64,000 nucleotides of DNA from Lysobacteraceae bacterium PS02340 (GCA_029959605.1 JASCOC010000006.1:120972-184971), one strand, 5' to 3'; counted from the first letter of the stretch, positions 1 through 9,075 are shown. Made by a program: numbers and translations. Notes: generated by a model not told the origin, from the sequence alone.

Positions 1-611
1 GACAGGAACAGCAGCGCGGTCGCCAGTACGCCGGTGATCTGGGCGATATCGCGCAAGAACACGCTCAGCGATGACAGCAGCCAGATCGTTCCCAGTGCCA
101 CGAAGGCCAGCGGCGCCAGTACCAACGGCCAGAACACGAGCGTCCAGTGGATCTCGCCCCGCAGCAGAAAGTTGAGCAGAACGAAAACCACCATGTTGGT
201 CATCGCGTGAAAAAGCGCGGAGAGCACGACCGTCCACGGCAGCACTTCCAACGGAAACACGATTTTCTTGACAAGATTGACGTTGCCGGAGATCAGGGTC
301 GGCGCCCGGGTCAGGCACTCTGCAAAGAAGCCATGCGTCAGGAGCCCAAGGAACAGCAGCATGGCGAAGTCCGCCGTATTCCCCGTAGTCCCGGGCCAAC
401 GCGCCTTGAGGATGTAACCGAACGCGAGTGTGTAGACGATCAGCATGAGGAACGGGCTGATCAATGACCACAACAGCCCGAAGCTCGCACCGCGATAACG
501 CCCGAGAATGTCGCGACGCGAGAGCTCGATCGTCAGCGAGCGATGCTTGATCCATGCGCTGAAAGGCCCGCCAATCGAGAACAGCGGGGTGGGTGACATG
601 CTGGTACGCAT
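1..611 (-). CDS. wzm: ABC-2 type polysaccharide export permease, 3' end outside window
   Basis: About 203 codons are visible and the frame runs off the left edge. The N-terminal part reads as the Wzm/KpsM family of inner-membrane permeases that export O-antigen or capsule with an ATPase partner (Wzt). A soluble start is followed by the family stretch RRDILGRYRGASFGLLWS (about residues 32-49), then hydrophobic segments around 50-70, 80-95, 125-150 and 157-180. The start at 611 is preceded by GGAGG with six bases of spacing, lying inside the end of metB, whose stop is one base away, so the two genes are probably co-transcribed. In Xanthomonas the O-antigen cluster begins beside metB, which supports this substrate. 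The start, family and position are clear; the exact sugar is unknown. Confidence 0.85.
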   Translation of the reverse strand, partial: MRTSMSPTPLFSIGGPFSAWIKHRSLTIELSRRDILGRYRGASFGLLWSLISPFLMLIVYTLAFGYILKARWPGTTGNTADFAMLLFLGLLTHGFFAECLTRAPTLISGNVNLVKKIVFPLEVLPWTVVLSALFHAMTNMVVFVLLNFLLRGEIHWTLVFWPLVLAPLAFVALGTIWLLSSLSVFLRDIAQITGVLATALLFL

Positions 612-612
612 G

Positions 613-1788
613 TCAGGCCTCCAGCGCGCGATCGATATCGGCGCGGAGATCATCGAGCGCTTCCACCCCCACACTCAACCGCACCAGATCATCGTGCATG
701 CCCAGCTCGGCACGCCGCTCCGCCGGCACCGACGCATGCGTCATTACCGCGGGATGGTTGACCAGGCTTTCCACGCCGCCGAGTGACTCGGCCAGCGTGA
801 ACAGTTCGGTACGTTCGCAAAACCGCTTCGCGGCCTCGAAACCACCCTTGATGCGGACCGAGATGATGCCGCCGAAGCCGTCCATCTGGCGCTTGGCGAG
901 TGCGTGCTGCGGGTGCGAGGCGAGGCCGGGGTAGATCACCTGCTCGACCGCGGCGTGACCATCGAGGAACTCCGCCAGGGCCTGCGCGTTTTCGCAATGC
1001 GCTTTCATGCGCAGATGCAAGGTCTTGAGGCCGCGCAGCGCGAGGAAGCTGTCGAAGGGGCCCTGCACCGCGCCTGCGGAGTTCTGCAGGAACGCGAGTT
1101 GTTCGGCGAGTTCGGCGTCGCCGCCGACCACCAGCATGCCGCCGACCATGTCGGAGTGGCCATTGAGGTACTTGGTCGCCGAGTGCATGACGATGTCGGC
1201 GCCATGTTCGATCGGGCGCTGCAGGATCGGCGAGGCGAAGGTGTTGTCGACGACGACGATCAGGCCGCGCTTGTGCGCGATGTCCGCGATCGCCCGGATG
1301 TCGACGATCTTCAGCATCGGGTTGGTCGGCGTCTCGATCCAGACCAGCCTGGTCTTCTCCGTGATCGCCGCTTCGAACGCTGACGGGTCGGTCATGTCGA
1401 CGTAGCTGAAGGACAGGCCGGCGCTGCGCGTGCGCACGCGCTCGAACAGGCGGTAGCTGCCGCCGTAGAGGTCGTCCATCGCGATGACGTGGTCGCCGCT
1501 GTCCAGCAGTTCAAGCAGGGTCGCAGTCGCCGCCATGCCGGACGCGAACGCGAAACCGCGGGTACCGCCTTCCAGGCCCGCCACGCAGCGCTCGTAGGCG
1601 AAGCGCGTCGGGTTGTGGGTGCGCGAGTACTCGAAGCCCTGGTGCTCGCCCGGGCTGGACTGGGCATAGGTCGAGGTCGCGTAGATCGGCGGCATCACCG
1701 CGCCCGTCGAGGGATCGGGCGATTGGCCGGCATGGATGGCCAACGTGGCCAGCGCGTAATCGCGATGCCGGGAACTGGATTCGGACAT
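613..1788 (-). CDS. metB: Cystathionine gamma-synthase/gamma-lyase family PLP enzyme
   Basis: A 391-residue enzyme of the Cys/Met metabolism PLP family. Visible features are the aromatic YATSTY segment near residue 36, the Tyr-Ser-Arg phosphate-binding segment near 54, and the PLP lysine in SATKYLNGH (Lys206). The family either joins O-succinylhomoserine and cysteine to cystathionine or cleaves cystathionine to cysteine. Sequence alone does not separate the two, but the upstream cystathionine beta-synthase gene, in the same direction and 82 bases away, fits the reverse transsulfuration route. Xanthomonas annotators use metB for this locus and describe it as the border of the O-antigen cluster, which matches the following permease gene. 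A TAGAAT box at 1813-1818 lies 24 bases before the start and may be its own promoter. Confidence 0.93.
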   Translation of the reverse strand: MSESSSRHRDYALATLAIHAGQSPDPSTGAVMPPIYATSTYAQSSPGEHQGFEYSRTHNPTRFAYERCVAGLEGGTRGFAFASGMAATATLLELLDSGDHVIAMDDLYGGSYRLFERVRTRSAGLSFSYVDMTDPSAFEAAITEKTRLVWIETPTNPMLKIVDIRAIADIAHKRGLIVVVDNTFASPILQRPIEHGADIVMHSATKYLNGHSDMVGGMLVVGGDAELAEQLAFLQNSAGAVQGPFDSFLALRGLKTLHLRMKAHCENAQALAEFLDGHAAVEQVIYPGLASHPQHALAKRQMDGFGGIISVRIKGGFEAAKRFCERTELFTLAESLGGVESLVNHPAVMTHASVPAERRAELGMHDDLVRLSVGVEALDDLRADIDRALEA

Positions 1789-1870
1789 GACAGCTTCCTG
1801 AAAGGACGGGAGATTCTAGCCAGCAGCGCTGAACGACAGGTTCAGAGCCGCGGCGATCAACGCGCAGGCG

Positions 1871-3247
<1,377 letters not shown>

Positions 3248-3279
3248 TGCAGGTCCGGGTTGCAGCGAGACAGATCGCG

Positions 3280-3288
3280 ATTATCGCA
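3280..3288 (-). promoter_or_regulatory. Candidate extended -10 promoter for cbs-metB
   Basis: On the minus strand the sequence reads TGCGATAAT (3288 to 3280), an extended -10 element. Its downstream edge is 32 bases before the cbs start codon. No convincing -35 box is seen at the usual distance. This is a motif match only. Confidence 0.35.
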
Positions 3289-3356
3289 TCCGCGGACAAC
3301 ATTCGCGGGCGATGGTGACCGACGAGGATGGCCACCACCGCCCGCGACAGACGAAC

Positions 3357-3578
3357 CTAGTGTTTCTGCATCTGGTCGTACATCTGGGTCAGGCGATCCT
3401 TTGCCGCGAGCTTCTCGCGCTTCATCTGCGACAGCGTGGTCTCATCGACGGCGAACACGCCGAGCTCTGCGTTCAGCACCTTCTTGTCCAGCTCCTTGTG
3501 CCGGTAGTAGAGCTGCCGGAACTCGACGTTTCCTTTCATGATCTCTTCGAGTTCGGTCTGCGATTGCGCTTCGAACAT
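3357..3578 (-). CDS. DUF465/YdcH family small helical protein
   Basis: A 73-residue acidic-basic protein that fits the DUF465 (YdcH) family. It has a short N-terminal helix, then a conserved centre with FRQLYYRHKELDKKV (about 21-35), then the typical LKREKLAAKDRL-like helix (here MKREKLAAKDRL, about 53-64). Family members are cytoplasmic, widespread in Proteobacteria and of unknown function. The start is supported by a GGAGG motif in the upstream bases (minus strand, near 3588). The gene stands alone between cbs and a 470-base gap, and may be transcribed from the candidate promoter at 3790-3818 with a long leader. Confidence 0.85.
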   Translation of the reverse strand: MFEAQSQTELEEIMKGNVEFRQLYYRHKELDKKVLNAELGVFAVDETTLSQMKREKLAAKDRLTQMYDQMQKH

Positions 3579-3604
3579 GGAATCCTCCTGACTGGAAATA
3601 CGAA

Positions 3605-3818
3605 CGCCCCGACCGGCGACGGGCGGGGCGCTACGTGGACTGCATCCAGGAACGTGGGGCGGACGATCCGATCAGGTCGCCGTGGCCGTCCTGTGGACGG
3701 AATACGGGGACCTCGTGGGGGATCATCTCGGTCATCGGCCTGGCTCAGTGACCGGATGGCGGAAGGAATCGGTGCCACCCGGACAACCGACCCTACTCCT
3801 CGGACCGGAGGCCCACAA
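3605..3818 (-). promoter_or_regulatory. Candidate promoter and long leader (or small RNA) upstream of DUF465 gene
   Basis: The 470 bases from 3579 to 4048 hold no supported gene. On the minus strand there is a TTGTGG box (3818-3813), 17 bases of spacing and a TAGGGT box (3795-3790), which fits the loose TTGnnn/TAnnnT pattern of Xanthomonadaceae housekeeping promoters. A GC-rich hairpin (arms 3624-3630 and 3605-3611) comes about 170 bases downstream, shortly before the DUF465 start. The transcript would carry a leader of about 200 bases, or could end at the hairpin as a small RNA; its uridine tail is poor. An AT-rich patch at 3930-3985 remains unexplained. Confidence 0.3.
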
Positions 3819-4048
3819 GGGCGAAAAACCCGATTGCGTGCGCGGCGCCCGGTCAGACGCGAAAACGCTTCCAGCTTGCCCACCCGCGAACCGCGCCACA
3901 ACGCGGCGCGCAGCCGGAAATCGGCGCAAGTGATTGATTTCAATTGGATTCAGTCTGACGAAAAACTAACAACCATTCGTCGGACGGCGCAATGCCGCGC
4001 GTCGGCGCGCAGTGCGCAGGCAGGCCGGTAGACCCCGGCCCGCGTCGC

Positions 4049-4642
4049 TCAGGGCTGCTCGAGACTCTTGAGCAGCTCGGCCTCGCGCCGACGCAGTTCC
4101 GCGTCGCGCTGGCGGGCCGCGCGCAGCTTGGCCGCCTCGCCGGTGGCCACGCCCTGCAGCACGGTCTCGGCCTGCTGACGGGCGGTGGTCTCTTCCTCGG
4201 CTGCCAGACGCAGGCGCGCGGCTTCCTCGGCCTGGATCTGGGCCTGGATGCGCAAGCGCTCGGCTTCCTGGCGGGCACGCACGGCGTCCGCACGGCTGGC
4301 TTCGACGATCAGCGCACTGCGCTCGCGCTCGAGCTGGGTCAGCTCGCGACGCGTGGCCTCGGTGCGCGCGGCCAGTTCGGCCGTCTCCACGCGCCACTGG
4401 GCAATCTGCAGGGCCGCGGCCCGCTGGTTGCTGCGGACCGTGCCCAGCGCCGCCAGGGACTGACGCGCCTGCAGGCGTTCATAGGCGGCCGTACCGGCCG
4501 TGTCGGGATTGCTGTCGATCGCCTGCAGTCGCTGCTGCAGAAGCGCGGCCTCGTCTTCCGGCGCGGACTGGGCACTGGCGGCGAACGGCACCAGCAGTGC
4601 GAGGGCCAATGCGTAGGGCGTCATCGATCGCATCGTGCTCAT
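4049..4642 (-). CDS. Secreted coiled-coil protein of unknown function
   Basis: A 197-residue protein with a signal peptide (about residues 1-24, cleavage after AASA-like sequence). The rest is almost entirely Ala/Glu/Arg/Gln-rich heptads from about 70 to 195, predicting a long periplasmic coiled coil. It overlaps the upstream DUF4398 lipoprotein gene by four bases, so the two are translationally coupled and probably act together in the envelope. From memory, DUF4398 genes are often followed by a coiled-coil plus OmpA-domain protein. Here no OmpA peptidoglycan-binding domain follows, and none can be seen in the next 400 bases. No enzymatic motif is present. Confidence 0.75.
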   Translation of the reverse strand: MSTMRSMTPYALALALLVPFAASAQSAPEDEAALLQQRLQAIDSNPDTAGTAAYERLQARQSLAALGTVRSNQRAAALQIAQWRVETAELAARTEATRRELTQLERERSALIVEASRADAVRARQEAERLRIQAQIQAEEAARLRLAAEEETTARQQAETVLQGVATGEAAKLRAARQRDAELRRREAELLKSLEQP

Positions 4643-5019
4643 TCCTCCACCCGCAGCCGCTGGCGCAGGTTGGTGATTTCCGCCCGGCGTGCGGACAGTT
4701 CGGATTCGGTTTCCGCCTGACGCGCGCGAGCATGCGCGAGGTCGGCGAGCGCGCTGGCCGACAGCGCCAGCGTGCGTGCCTCGTCGGCGCGGTCCATGCC
4801 CATCGCGGCCTGCGCCTGCGACAACGCGCGACGCGCCTGGGTGATGTCGGTGGGCGCGTACTGGTCGGCATCGGCGTCGCCGGCGCGGGCGATCGACAGC
4901 TGCGCAGCGGCGAGTTCCTCGGTCGGCGGCGGCGTACTCGCGCAGCCGGCCAGCGCCAGCACACCTGCGAGCGCGAGGCCCTGCAGCATTGGACGGATGT
5001 ATGCGAAGCTTGTGTTCAT
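4639..5019 (-). CDS. DUF4398 domain lipoprotein
   Basis: The start at 5019 (MNTSFAYIRPML) is chosen because it places a lipoprotein signal peptide directly at the N-terminus; a longer in-frame extension to 5115 lacks sense as a signal. The lipobox is LAGC, with the lipidated Cys near residue 26. The mature part resembles DUF4398: YAPTDITQARRALSQAQAAM (about 55-74) followed by an Ala/Arg/Glu-rich helix ending in a leucine-spaced tail. Residues after Cys are Ala-Ser, so outer-membrane sorting is likely. It is coupled by a four-base overlap to the downstream secreted coiled-coil protein. The role is unknown; a structural envelope part is most plausible. Confidence 0.8.
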   Translation of the reverse strand: MNTSFAYIRPMLQGLALAGVLALAGCASTPPPTEELAAAQLSIARAGDADADQYAPTDITQARRALSQAQAAMGMDRADEARTLALSASALADLAHARARQAETESELSARRAEITNLRQRLRVEE

Positions 5020-5113
5020 CGAGGAATCGTGCCCGGACGCTTGATCCGGATCATTGTGGTCAGCCGCAGCCGGATGCGCAACGCAGACTGGTCGCACGTT
5101 GGGGAGTTCGTAC

Positions 5114-6223
5114 ATGGATATCGGCTACTTCCTGAAGCTGATGACCGAGAAAAATGCGTCCGACATGTTCCTGAGCACCGGCGCGCCGGTGTACATCAAG
5201 GTCGAAGGCAAGCTCTACCCGCTGGGCAGCACGGGCCTGCCGCCGGGCATGGTCCGCAAGATCGCGTACTCGCTGATGGACGAGAGCCAGATCCAGCAGT
5301 TCGAACGCGATTTCGAGCTCAACATGGCCTACTCGCTGCAGGACGCCGGGCGCTTCCGCGTCAACGTGTTCAAGCAGCGCGGCGAGGCGGGCATGGTCAT
5401 CCGCGCGATCCGCAGCAACATTCCGAGCATCGAGGAACTGCAGCTGCCGCAGGTGCTCAAGGACATCATCATGGCGCCGCGCGGCCTGGTGCTGATCGTC
5501 GGCTCCACCGGCTCGGGCAAGTCGACCACGCTGGCCTCGATGATCGACCACCGCAACGCCAGCACCTCGGGCCACATCCTCACCATCGAGGATCCGATCG
5601 AGTACCTGCACCGGCACAAGAAATCGCTCGTCAACCAGCGCGAGGTCGGGCTGGACACGCTGACTTTCCACAACGCGCTCAAGAACGCGATGCGCGAGGC
5701 GCCGGACGTCATCCTGATCGGCGAGATCCTGGACGCGACGACGATGGAGGCGGCGATCTCGTTCGCCGAGACCGGCCACATCTGTCTGGCGACGCTGCAC
5801 TCCAACAACGCCGACCAGACGATCGAGCGCATCCTCAACTTCTTCCCCGAGGCCGCGCACAAGAACGTGTTGATGAACCTCGCGCTGAACCTGCGCGCGG
5901 TGGTGTCGCAGCGTCTGGTGGCCGGCAACGACGGCCGCCGCCTGCCGGCAACGGAGGTCCTGCTCAACACGCCGATGATCCGCGACCTGCTGCGCCGCGG
6001 TCAGGTGCACGAGATCAAGCAGGCGATGGAAGACTCACTGGAGGATGGTGTCGAAACCTTCGACCAGTGCCTGTTCCGGCTGCACAAGGAAGGCCGGATC
6101 GATCGCGAAACCGCACTGCGTGCCGCCGACTCGCGCGACGGTCTGGACCTCAAATTCCGGCTGTCCGAAGGCGGCTCCGGCAGCCACGACCCCTACGCGG
6201 ACGTGTTCGGCACCGACCACTGA
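5114..6223 (+). CDS. pilU: PilT/PilU family type IV pilus retraction ATPase
   Basis: A 369-residue hexameric secretion ATPase. The N-terminal PAS-like region begins with a short helix ending ASDMFL, as in PilT/PilU. Walker A is GSTGSGKST (130-138), the Asp box is ILTIEDPIEY (155-164), Walker B is VILIGEILD (199-207) and the His box is GHICLATLHSNNADQ (221-235). The long C-terminal tail beyond the ATPase core and FAETGH are more like PilU than PilT. PilU acts with PilT at the inner-membrane base of type IV pili to drive retraction. The Arg of the usual GE(I/V)R motif is Leu here. ATG 5114 is chosen for GGGGAG seven bases upstream. No pilT lies next to it, so a PilU-like paralogue is possible. 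Confidence 0.82.
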   Translation: MDIGYFLKLMTEKNASDMFLSTGAPVYIKVEGKLYPLGSTGLPPGMVRKIAYSLMDESQIQQFERDFELNMAYSLQDAGRFRVNVFKQRGEAGMVIRAIRSNIPSIEELQLPQVLKDIIMAPRGLVLIVGSTGSGKSTTLASMIDHRNASTSGHILTIEDPIEYLHRHKKSLVNQREVGLDTLTFHNALKNAMREAPDVILIGEILDATTMEAAISFAETGHICLATLHSNNADQTIERILNFFPEAAHKNVLMNLALNLRAVVSQRLVAGNDGRRLPATEVLLNTPMIRDLLRRGQVHEIKQAMEDSLEDGVETFDQCLFRLHKEGRIDRETALRAADSRDGLDLKFRLSEGGSGSHDPYADVFGTDH

Positions 6224-6228
6224 CGCGA

Positions 6229-6888
6229 TCAGGCGGGCGGCGCGTCCGCCTGTCGTTCCGGCGCTGCCGCCTCGAAGGCCGGCAGCGCGACGCAGGCCGC
6301 CTCGATCCGGCGGATCGCCGGATACGGCGCCAGATCGATGCCGAAGCGTCGTGCGTTGTAAAGCTGCGGCACCAGCGCGCAATCGGCGATCGTCGGCGCA
6401 TCGCCGACACAGAAATCGCCGGCACCGTACTGCAGCAGCAAGGCCTCGAACGCCTCCAGTCCATCGCGCACCCAGCGCGCGACCCAGCGCGTGCGCGCAT
6501 CCGCCGTCAGCTGCAACTCGTGTTCGAGGTACTGCAGCACGCGCAGGTTGCCGAGCGGATGGATGTCGCAGGCGACCACCTGCGCGAGCGCGCGGGCGCG
6601 TTGACGCGAGCGCGCGTCGCGCGGCAGCAGCGGCACGCCCTGAAACGTCTCGTCGAGATATTCGATGATCGCCAGCGACTGGGTCAGCACCGCGTCGCCG
6701 TGCTGCAGCGTCGGCACCAGCCGCTGCGGATTACGCGCGCCGAATGCCGGCAGGCGCTGCTCGCCGCCGCCCTGCACCAGATGCACCGGCACGCTGTCGA
6801 ACGCCAGGCTCTTGAGATGCAGGGCGATGCGCACCCGATAGGCCGCACTGGACCGCCAGTAGGTATGCAGCGTCAGCGCGGCCGTCAT
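6229..6888 (-). CDS. maiA: Maleylacetoacetate isomerase (zeta-class GST)
   Basis: A 219-residue zeta-class glutathione transferase. The N-terminal thioredoxin-like domain has YWRSSAAYRVRIAL (about 9-22), containing the SSxxxRVRIAL signature of maleylacetoacetate isomerases. The glutathione-binding TQSLAIIEYLDE segment follows near residue 67, and the C-terminal helical domain has GDAPTIADCALVPQLYNA. It isomerises maleylacetoacetate to fumarylacetoacetate in tyrosine/homogentisate breakdown. It starts five bases after the fahA stop, so the two are one operon and make the last two enzymes of the pathway. Product identity is supported by both motif and context. Confidence 0.93.
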   Translation of the reverse strand: MTAALTLHTYWRSSAAYRVRIALHLKSLAFDSVPVHLVQGGGEQRLPAFGARNPQRLVPTLQHGDAVLTQSLAIIEYLDETFQGVPLLPRDARSRQRARALAQVVACDIHPLGNLRVLQYLEHELQLTADARTRWVARWVRDGLEAFEALLLQYGAGDFCVGDAPTIADCALVPQLYNARRFGIDLAPYPAIRRIEAACVALPAFEAAAPERQADAPPA

Positions 6889-6893
6889 CGGTG

Positions 6894-7886
6894 TTACTCC
6901 GGCAGCGCCTGGCGTTCGATCACCTGCTCGATCGCGCCGAAGATGCTGACGCCCTCGGCGTCGAGCATCTCGATGCGCACGGTGTCGCCGAACGCCATGA
7001 ACGGCGTCTTCGGTGCGCCCTGCTCCAGCGTCTCGACGGTGCGCTTCTCGGCGAAGCACGAGGCACCCTTCGACGTGTCTTCGTTCGCGATCGTGCCCGA
7101 GCCGACGATCGTGCCGGCGACCAGCGGCCGCGTCTTCGCCGCATGCGCGACCAGCTGCGAGAAATCGAACTGCATGTCGACGCCGGCCTCCGGCGCACCG
7201 AACCACTCGCCGTTGATGTGCGTGAGCAGCGGCAGGTGCAGCTTGTTGTCCTGCCAGGCATCGCCCAGCTCATCCGGGGTCACGAACACCGGGCTCAACG
7301 CCGAGCGCGGCTTGGCCTGCAGAAAGCCGAAGCCCTTCGCGAGTTCGCCGGGAATCAGATTGCGCAAGGACACATCGTTGACCAGACCGATCAGCTGGAT
7401 ATGGCCGGCCGCCTGGTCCGGCGTCACCGCCATCGGCACGTCGTCGGTGATCACGACGATCTCGGCCTCGAGGTCGATGCCGTGATCTTCGCTGGTGACC
7501 TTGACGGTGTCGCGGGGCCCGTAGAACCCGGCGCTGGTCGCCTGGTACATCAGTGGATCGGTGTAGAAGCTCTCCGGCACCTCGGCGCCACGCGCGCGGC
7601 GCACGCGCTCGACGTGCGGCAGGTACGCGCTGCCGTCGACGAATTCATAGGCGCGCGGCATTGGCGCCGCGAGGCGCGCGACGTCGACATCGAACACGCC
7701 ATCAGCGTCGCCGGCATTGAGCGATTCGTACAGCGCGTTGAGGCGCGGAGCGGCGTTCGACCAGTCGTCGAGCGCTTGCTGCAGTGTCGCGGCGATGCCG
7801 GTGGCGCGCACGGCGCGGCCCAGGTCGCGCGACACGACGATCAGGGTGCCGTCGCGGCCGCCCTCCTTCAAAGAACCCAGCTTCAT
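6894..7886 (-). CDS. fahA: Fumarylacetoacetate hydrolase
   Basis: A 330-residue FAH-superfamily hydrolase that splits fumarylacetoacetate into fumarate and acetoacetate. The N-terminal 80 residues form the small extra domain found in this bacterial type. The catalytic core follows, with metal ligands in EAEIVVITDDV (about 139-149), LVNDVSLRN, and the glycine-rich GTIVGSGTIANED region near the C-terminus. It is first in a two-gene operon with maiA. A TACAAT box on the minus strand (7925-7920), 33 bases before the start, is a plausible -10 element. The upstream enzymes hmgA and hppD are 28 kb away in this window. Confidence 0.93.
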   Translation of the reverse strand: MKLGSLKEGGRDGTLIVVSRDLGRAVRATGIAATLQQALDDWSNAAPRLNALYESLNAGDADGVFDVDVARLAAPMPRAYEFVDGSAYLPHVERVRRARGAEVPESFYTDPLMYQATSAGFYGPRDTVKVTSEDHGIDLEAEIVVITDDVPMAVTPDQAAGHIQLIGLVNDVSLRNLIPGELAKGFGFLQAKPRSALSPVFVTPDELGDAWQDNKLHLPLLTHINGEWFGAPEAGVDMQFDFSQLVAHAAKTRPLVAGTIVGSGTIANEDTSKGASCFAEKRTVETLEQGAPKTPFMAFGDTVRIEMLDAEGVSIFGAIEQVIERQALPE

Positions 7887-7947
7887 GGCAACTCCGGTTG
7901 GCGTCGGCTATCTGTTGCGATTGTAACGAACTCGCGTGCAGCGACGC

Positions 7948-8682
7948 TCAGTCTTCGCCCTGGAAGGCACCCGCGCGATAGGTCAGCACCAGCGTGTCGC
8001 GATGCCCGGTGTCGTCGGCCGGCTGGATCGGCGTGGATTCATGGATCACGCGATGGTCGTCGAGCAGCAGCACCGCCCACGGCTCGGTCAGGGTGAAGCG
8101 CTGTCCGGCCGGGCCGTCGGCCTCGAATACGCGTGTTTCGCCGCCCTTGATGCCGGTCCGTCCAACCAGCAATACCGCGACGAAATCCACACCATCGCGG
8201 TGCGCGCCCTCGGGAGTGGGTCGGCCGATGCCGTCGGTGGTGTCGATGCGGAACTGGTGCGCTTCGACATGCCAGTCGCCGTCGTCGCGCACCTGCGCGA
8301 ACACGCGACCGAGCCCGGCGACGAGCTGCGCCCATGCCGGATCGGCAGCGAGCGCCGGCGCCAGCGGTTCGAACCAGCGATGCATGCCGCCGTGCAGGGC
8401 GTTGTAGTCCTCGGACTGCCAGTGCGCGCGATGCGCGACTTGCGCGAGCGTATCGCCGTGCTGCACGAAGCAGCCGTGCCGACGCCGGCGATAGCGGCCG
8501 CCATCCTTGAGATAGGCATCAGGCGGCAGATCGTCCCAGCTTGCGCGCCATGCTTCCAGGTCATCGATGCCCACGCCGCACAGCGCGGCGAGCGTTGACG
8601 GTGCGAGCACCGCGCAGCCATGCGTGCGCAAGGCGTCGACCACAGCGTCGGGAGCGGTATACGGCGGCGGAAATGCGTTCAT
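7948..8682 (-). CDS. 2OG-Fe(II) dioxygenase family protein
   Basis: A 244-residue protein resembling the 2OG-Fe_Oxy_2 group (Pfam PF10014). This group includes free amino acid hydroxylases such as isoleucine dioxygenase, but this member's substrate cannot be read from sequence. Likely iron ligands are His and Asp of EGAHRDGVDFV (about 174-184) and the distal His in DDHRVIHESTPI (about 214-225). An arginine in the final strand (HRDTLVLTYRAG) would bind 2-oxoglutarate. It stands alone between fahA and tRNA-Gln. A TAGAAT box on the minus strand (8694-8689) ends six bases before the ATG, so the message may be leaderless; no Shine-Dalgarno sequence is seen. Confidence 0.8.
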   Translation of the reverse strand: MNAFPPPYTAPDAVVDALRTHGCAVLAPSTLAALCGVGIDDLEAWRASWDDLPPDAYLKDGGRYRRRRHGCFVQHGDTLAQVAHRAHWQSEDYNALHGGMHRWFEPLAPALAADPAWAQLVAGLGRVFAQVRDDGDWHVEAHQFRIDTTDGIGRPTPEGAHRDGVDFVAVLLVGRTGIKGGETRVFEADGPAGQRFTLTEPWAVLLLDDHRVIHESTPIQPADDTGHRDTLVLTYRAGAFQGED

Positions 8683-8871
8683 CGCGGAATTCTAGAGCCG
8701 CATCGATGCGCGCGCATCGCGTCGCCATGCGCAGGCGTGGAATGCAGTCGTCCCGCGAACGGCACGTCGTGAATACAATCGACAGACGTGCGCCAACGCA
8801 AAGACGCCGGACGCGACATTCGACACCGCAGCGCCACGATCCGCAGCGTGATCGCCACGGACGACGTACAC

Positions 8872-8901
8872 AAAAAAGCCCACCTTTCGGCGGGCTTTTT
8901 C
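8872..8901 (-). terminator. Intrinsic terminator after tRNA-Gln
   Basis: Arms AAAAAGCCC (8873-8881) and GGGCTTTTT (8892-8900) form a nine-pair stem around a ten-base loop. Read on the minus strand it ends in a run of six T residues, 40 bases after the tRNA 3' end. The plus-strand side also has T residues, so it may work in both directions. Confidence 0.85.
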
Positions 8902-8911
8902 GTTTTCGATG

Positions 8912-8986
8912 TGGCAGCCCCGGAAGGATTCGAACCTCCGAATGCCTGAGTCAGAGTCAGGTGCCTTACCGCTTGGCGACGGGGCT
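8912..8986 (-). tRNA. tRNA-Gln (CUG anticodon)
   Basis: The minus strand folds as a 75-base tRNA with encoded CCA (8914-8912). The acceptor stem AGCCCCG pairs with CGGGGCT and is followed by discriminator G. The anticodon arm CCTGA/TCAGG holds loop CTCTGAC with anticodon CTG. The T arm GGAGG/CCTTC holds loop TTCGAAT. The body closely resembles E. coli tRNA-Gln(CUG). A terminator lies just downstream and a TACAAT box just upstream. Confidence 0.97.
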
Positions 8987-8994
8987 ATGAACAT

Positions 8995-9025
8995 ATTGTA
9001 ACGCCGAAACCGCAGTGCTCCGCAA
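8995..9025 (-). promoter_or_regulatory. Candidate promoter of tRNA-Gln
   Basis: A TACAAT -10 box (9000-8995, minus strand) ends eight bases before the mature tRNA 5' end. A TTGCGG box lies 19 bases upstream (9025-9020), slightly longer spacing than ideal. Read-through from rpsI is an alternative. Confidence 0.5.
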
Positions 9026-9037
9026 GCTTCGGAAGCA

Positions 9038-9065
9038 CCGGATCCACGCATTCGCGCGGATCCGG
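9038..9065 (-). terminator. Strong hairpin after rpsI, no uridine tail
   Basis: CCGGATCC (9038-9045) and GGATCCGG (9058-9065) form a perfect eight-pair stem that extends inward by three more pairs past one mismatch. It begins 11 bases after the rpsI stop. No T run follows on either strand, so termination would be weak or factor-dependent; RNA 3'-end protection is another possibility. Confidence 0.4.
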
Positions 9066-9075
9066 CAAAGCGCGA

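Noticed and set aside
3536..3943. A 135-codon frame in the gap before the DUF465 gene
   Set aside because: It starts within an AT-rich patch, overlaps the 5' end of the DUF465 gene, and has low-complexity Arg/Pro/Ser composition with no family resemblance.
9038..9065. Strong intrinsic terminator for the rplM-rpsI operon
   Set aside because: The hairpin is very stable but lacks a uridine tail on the minus strand, so it is listed only as a low-confidence hairpin.
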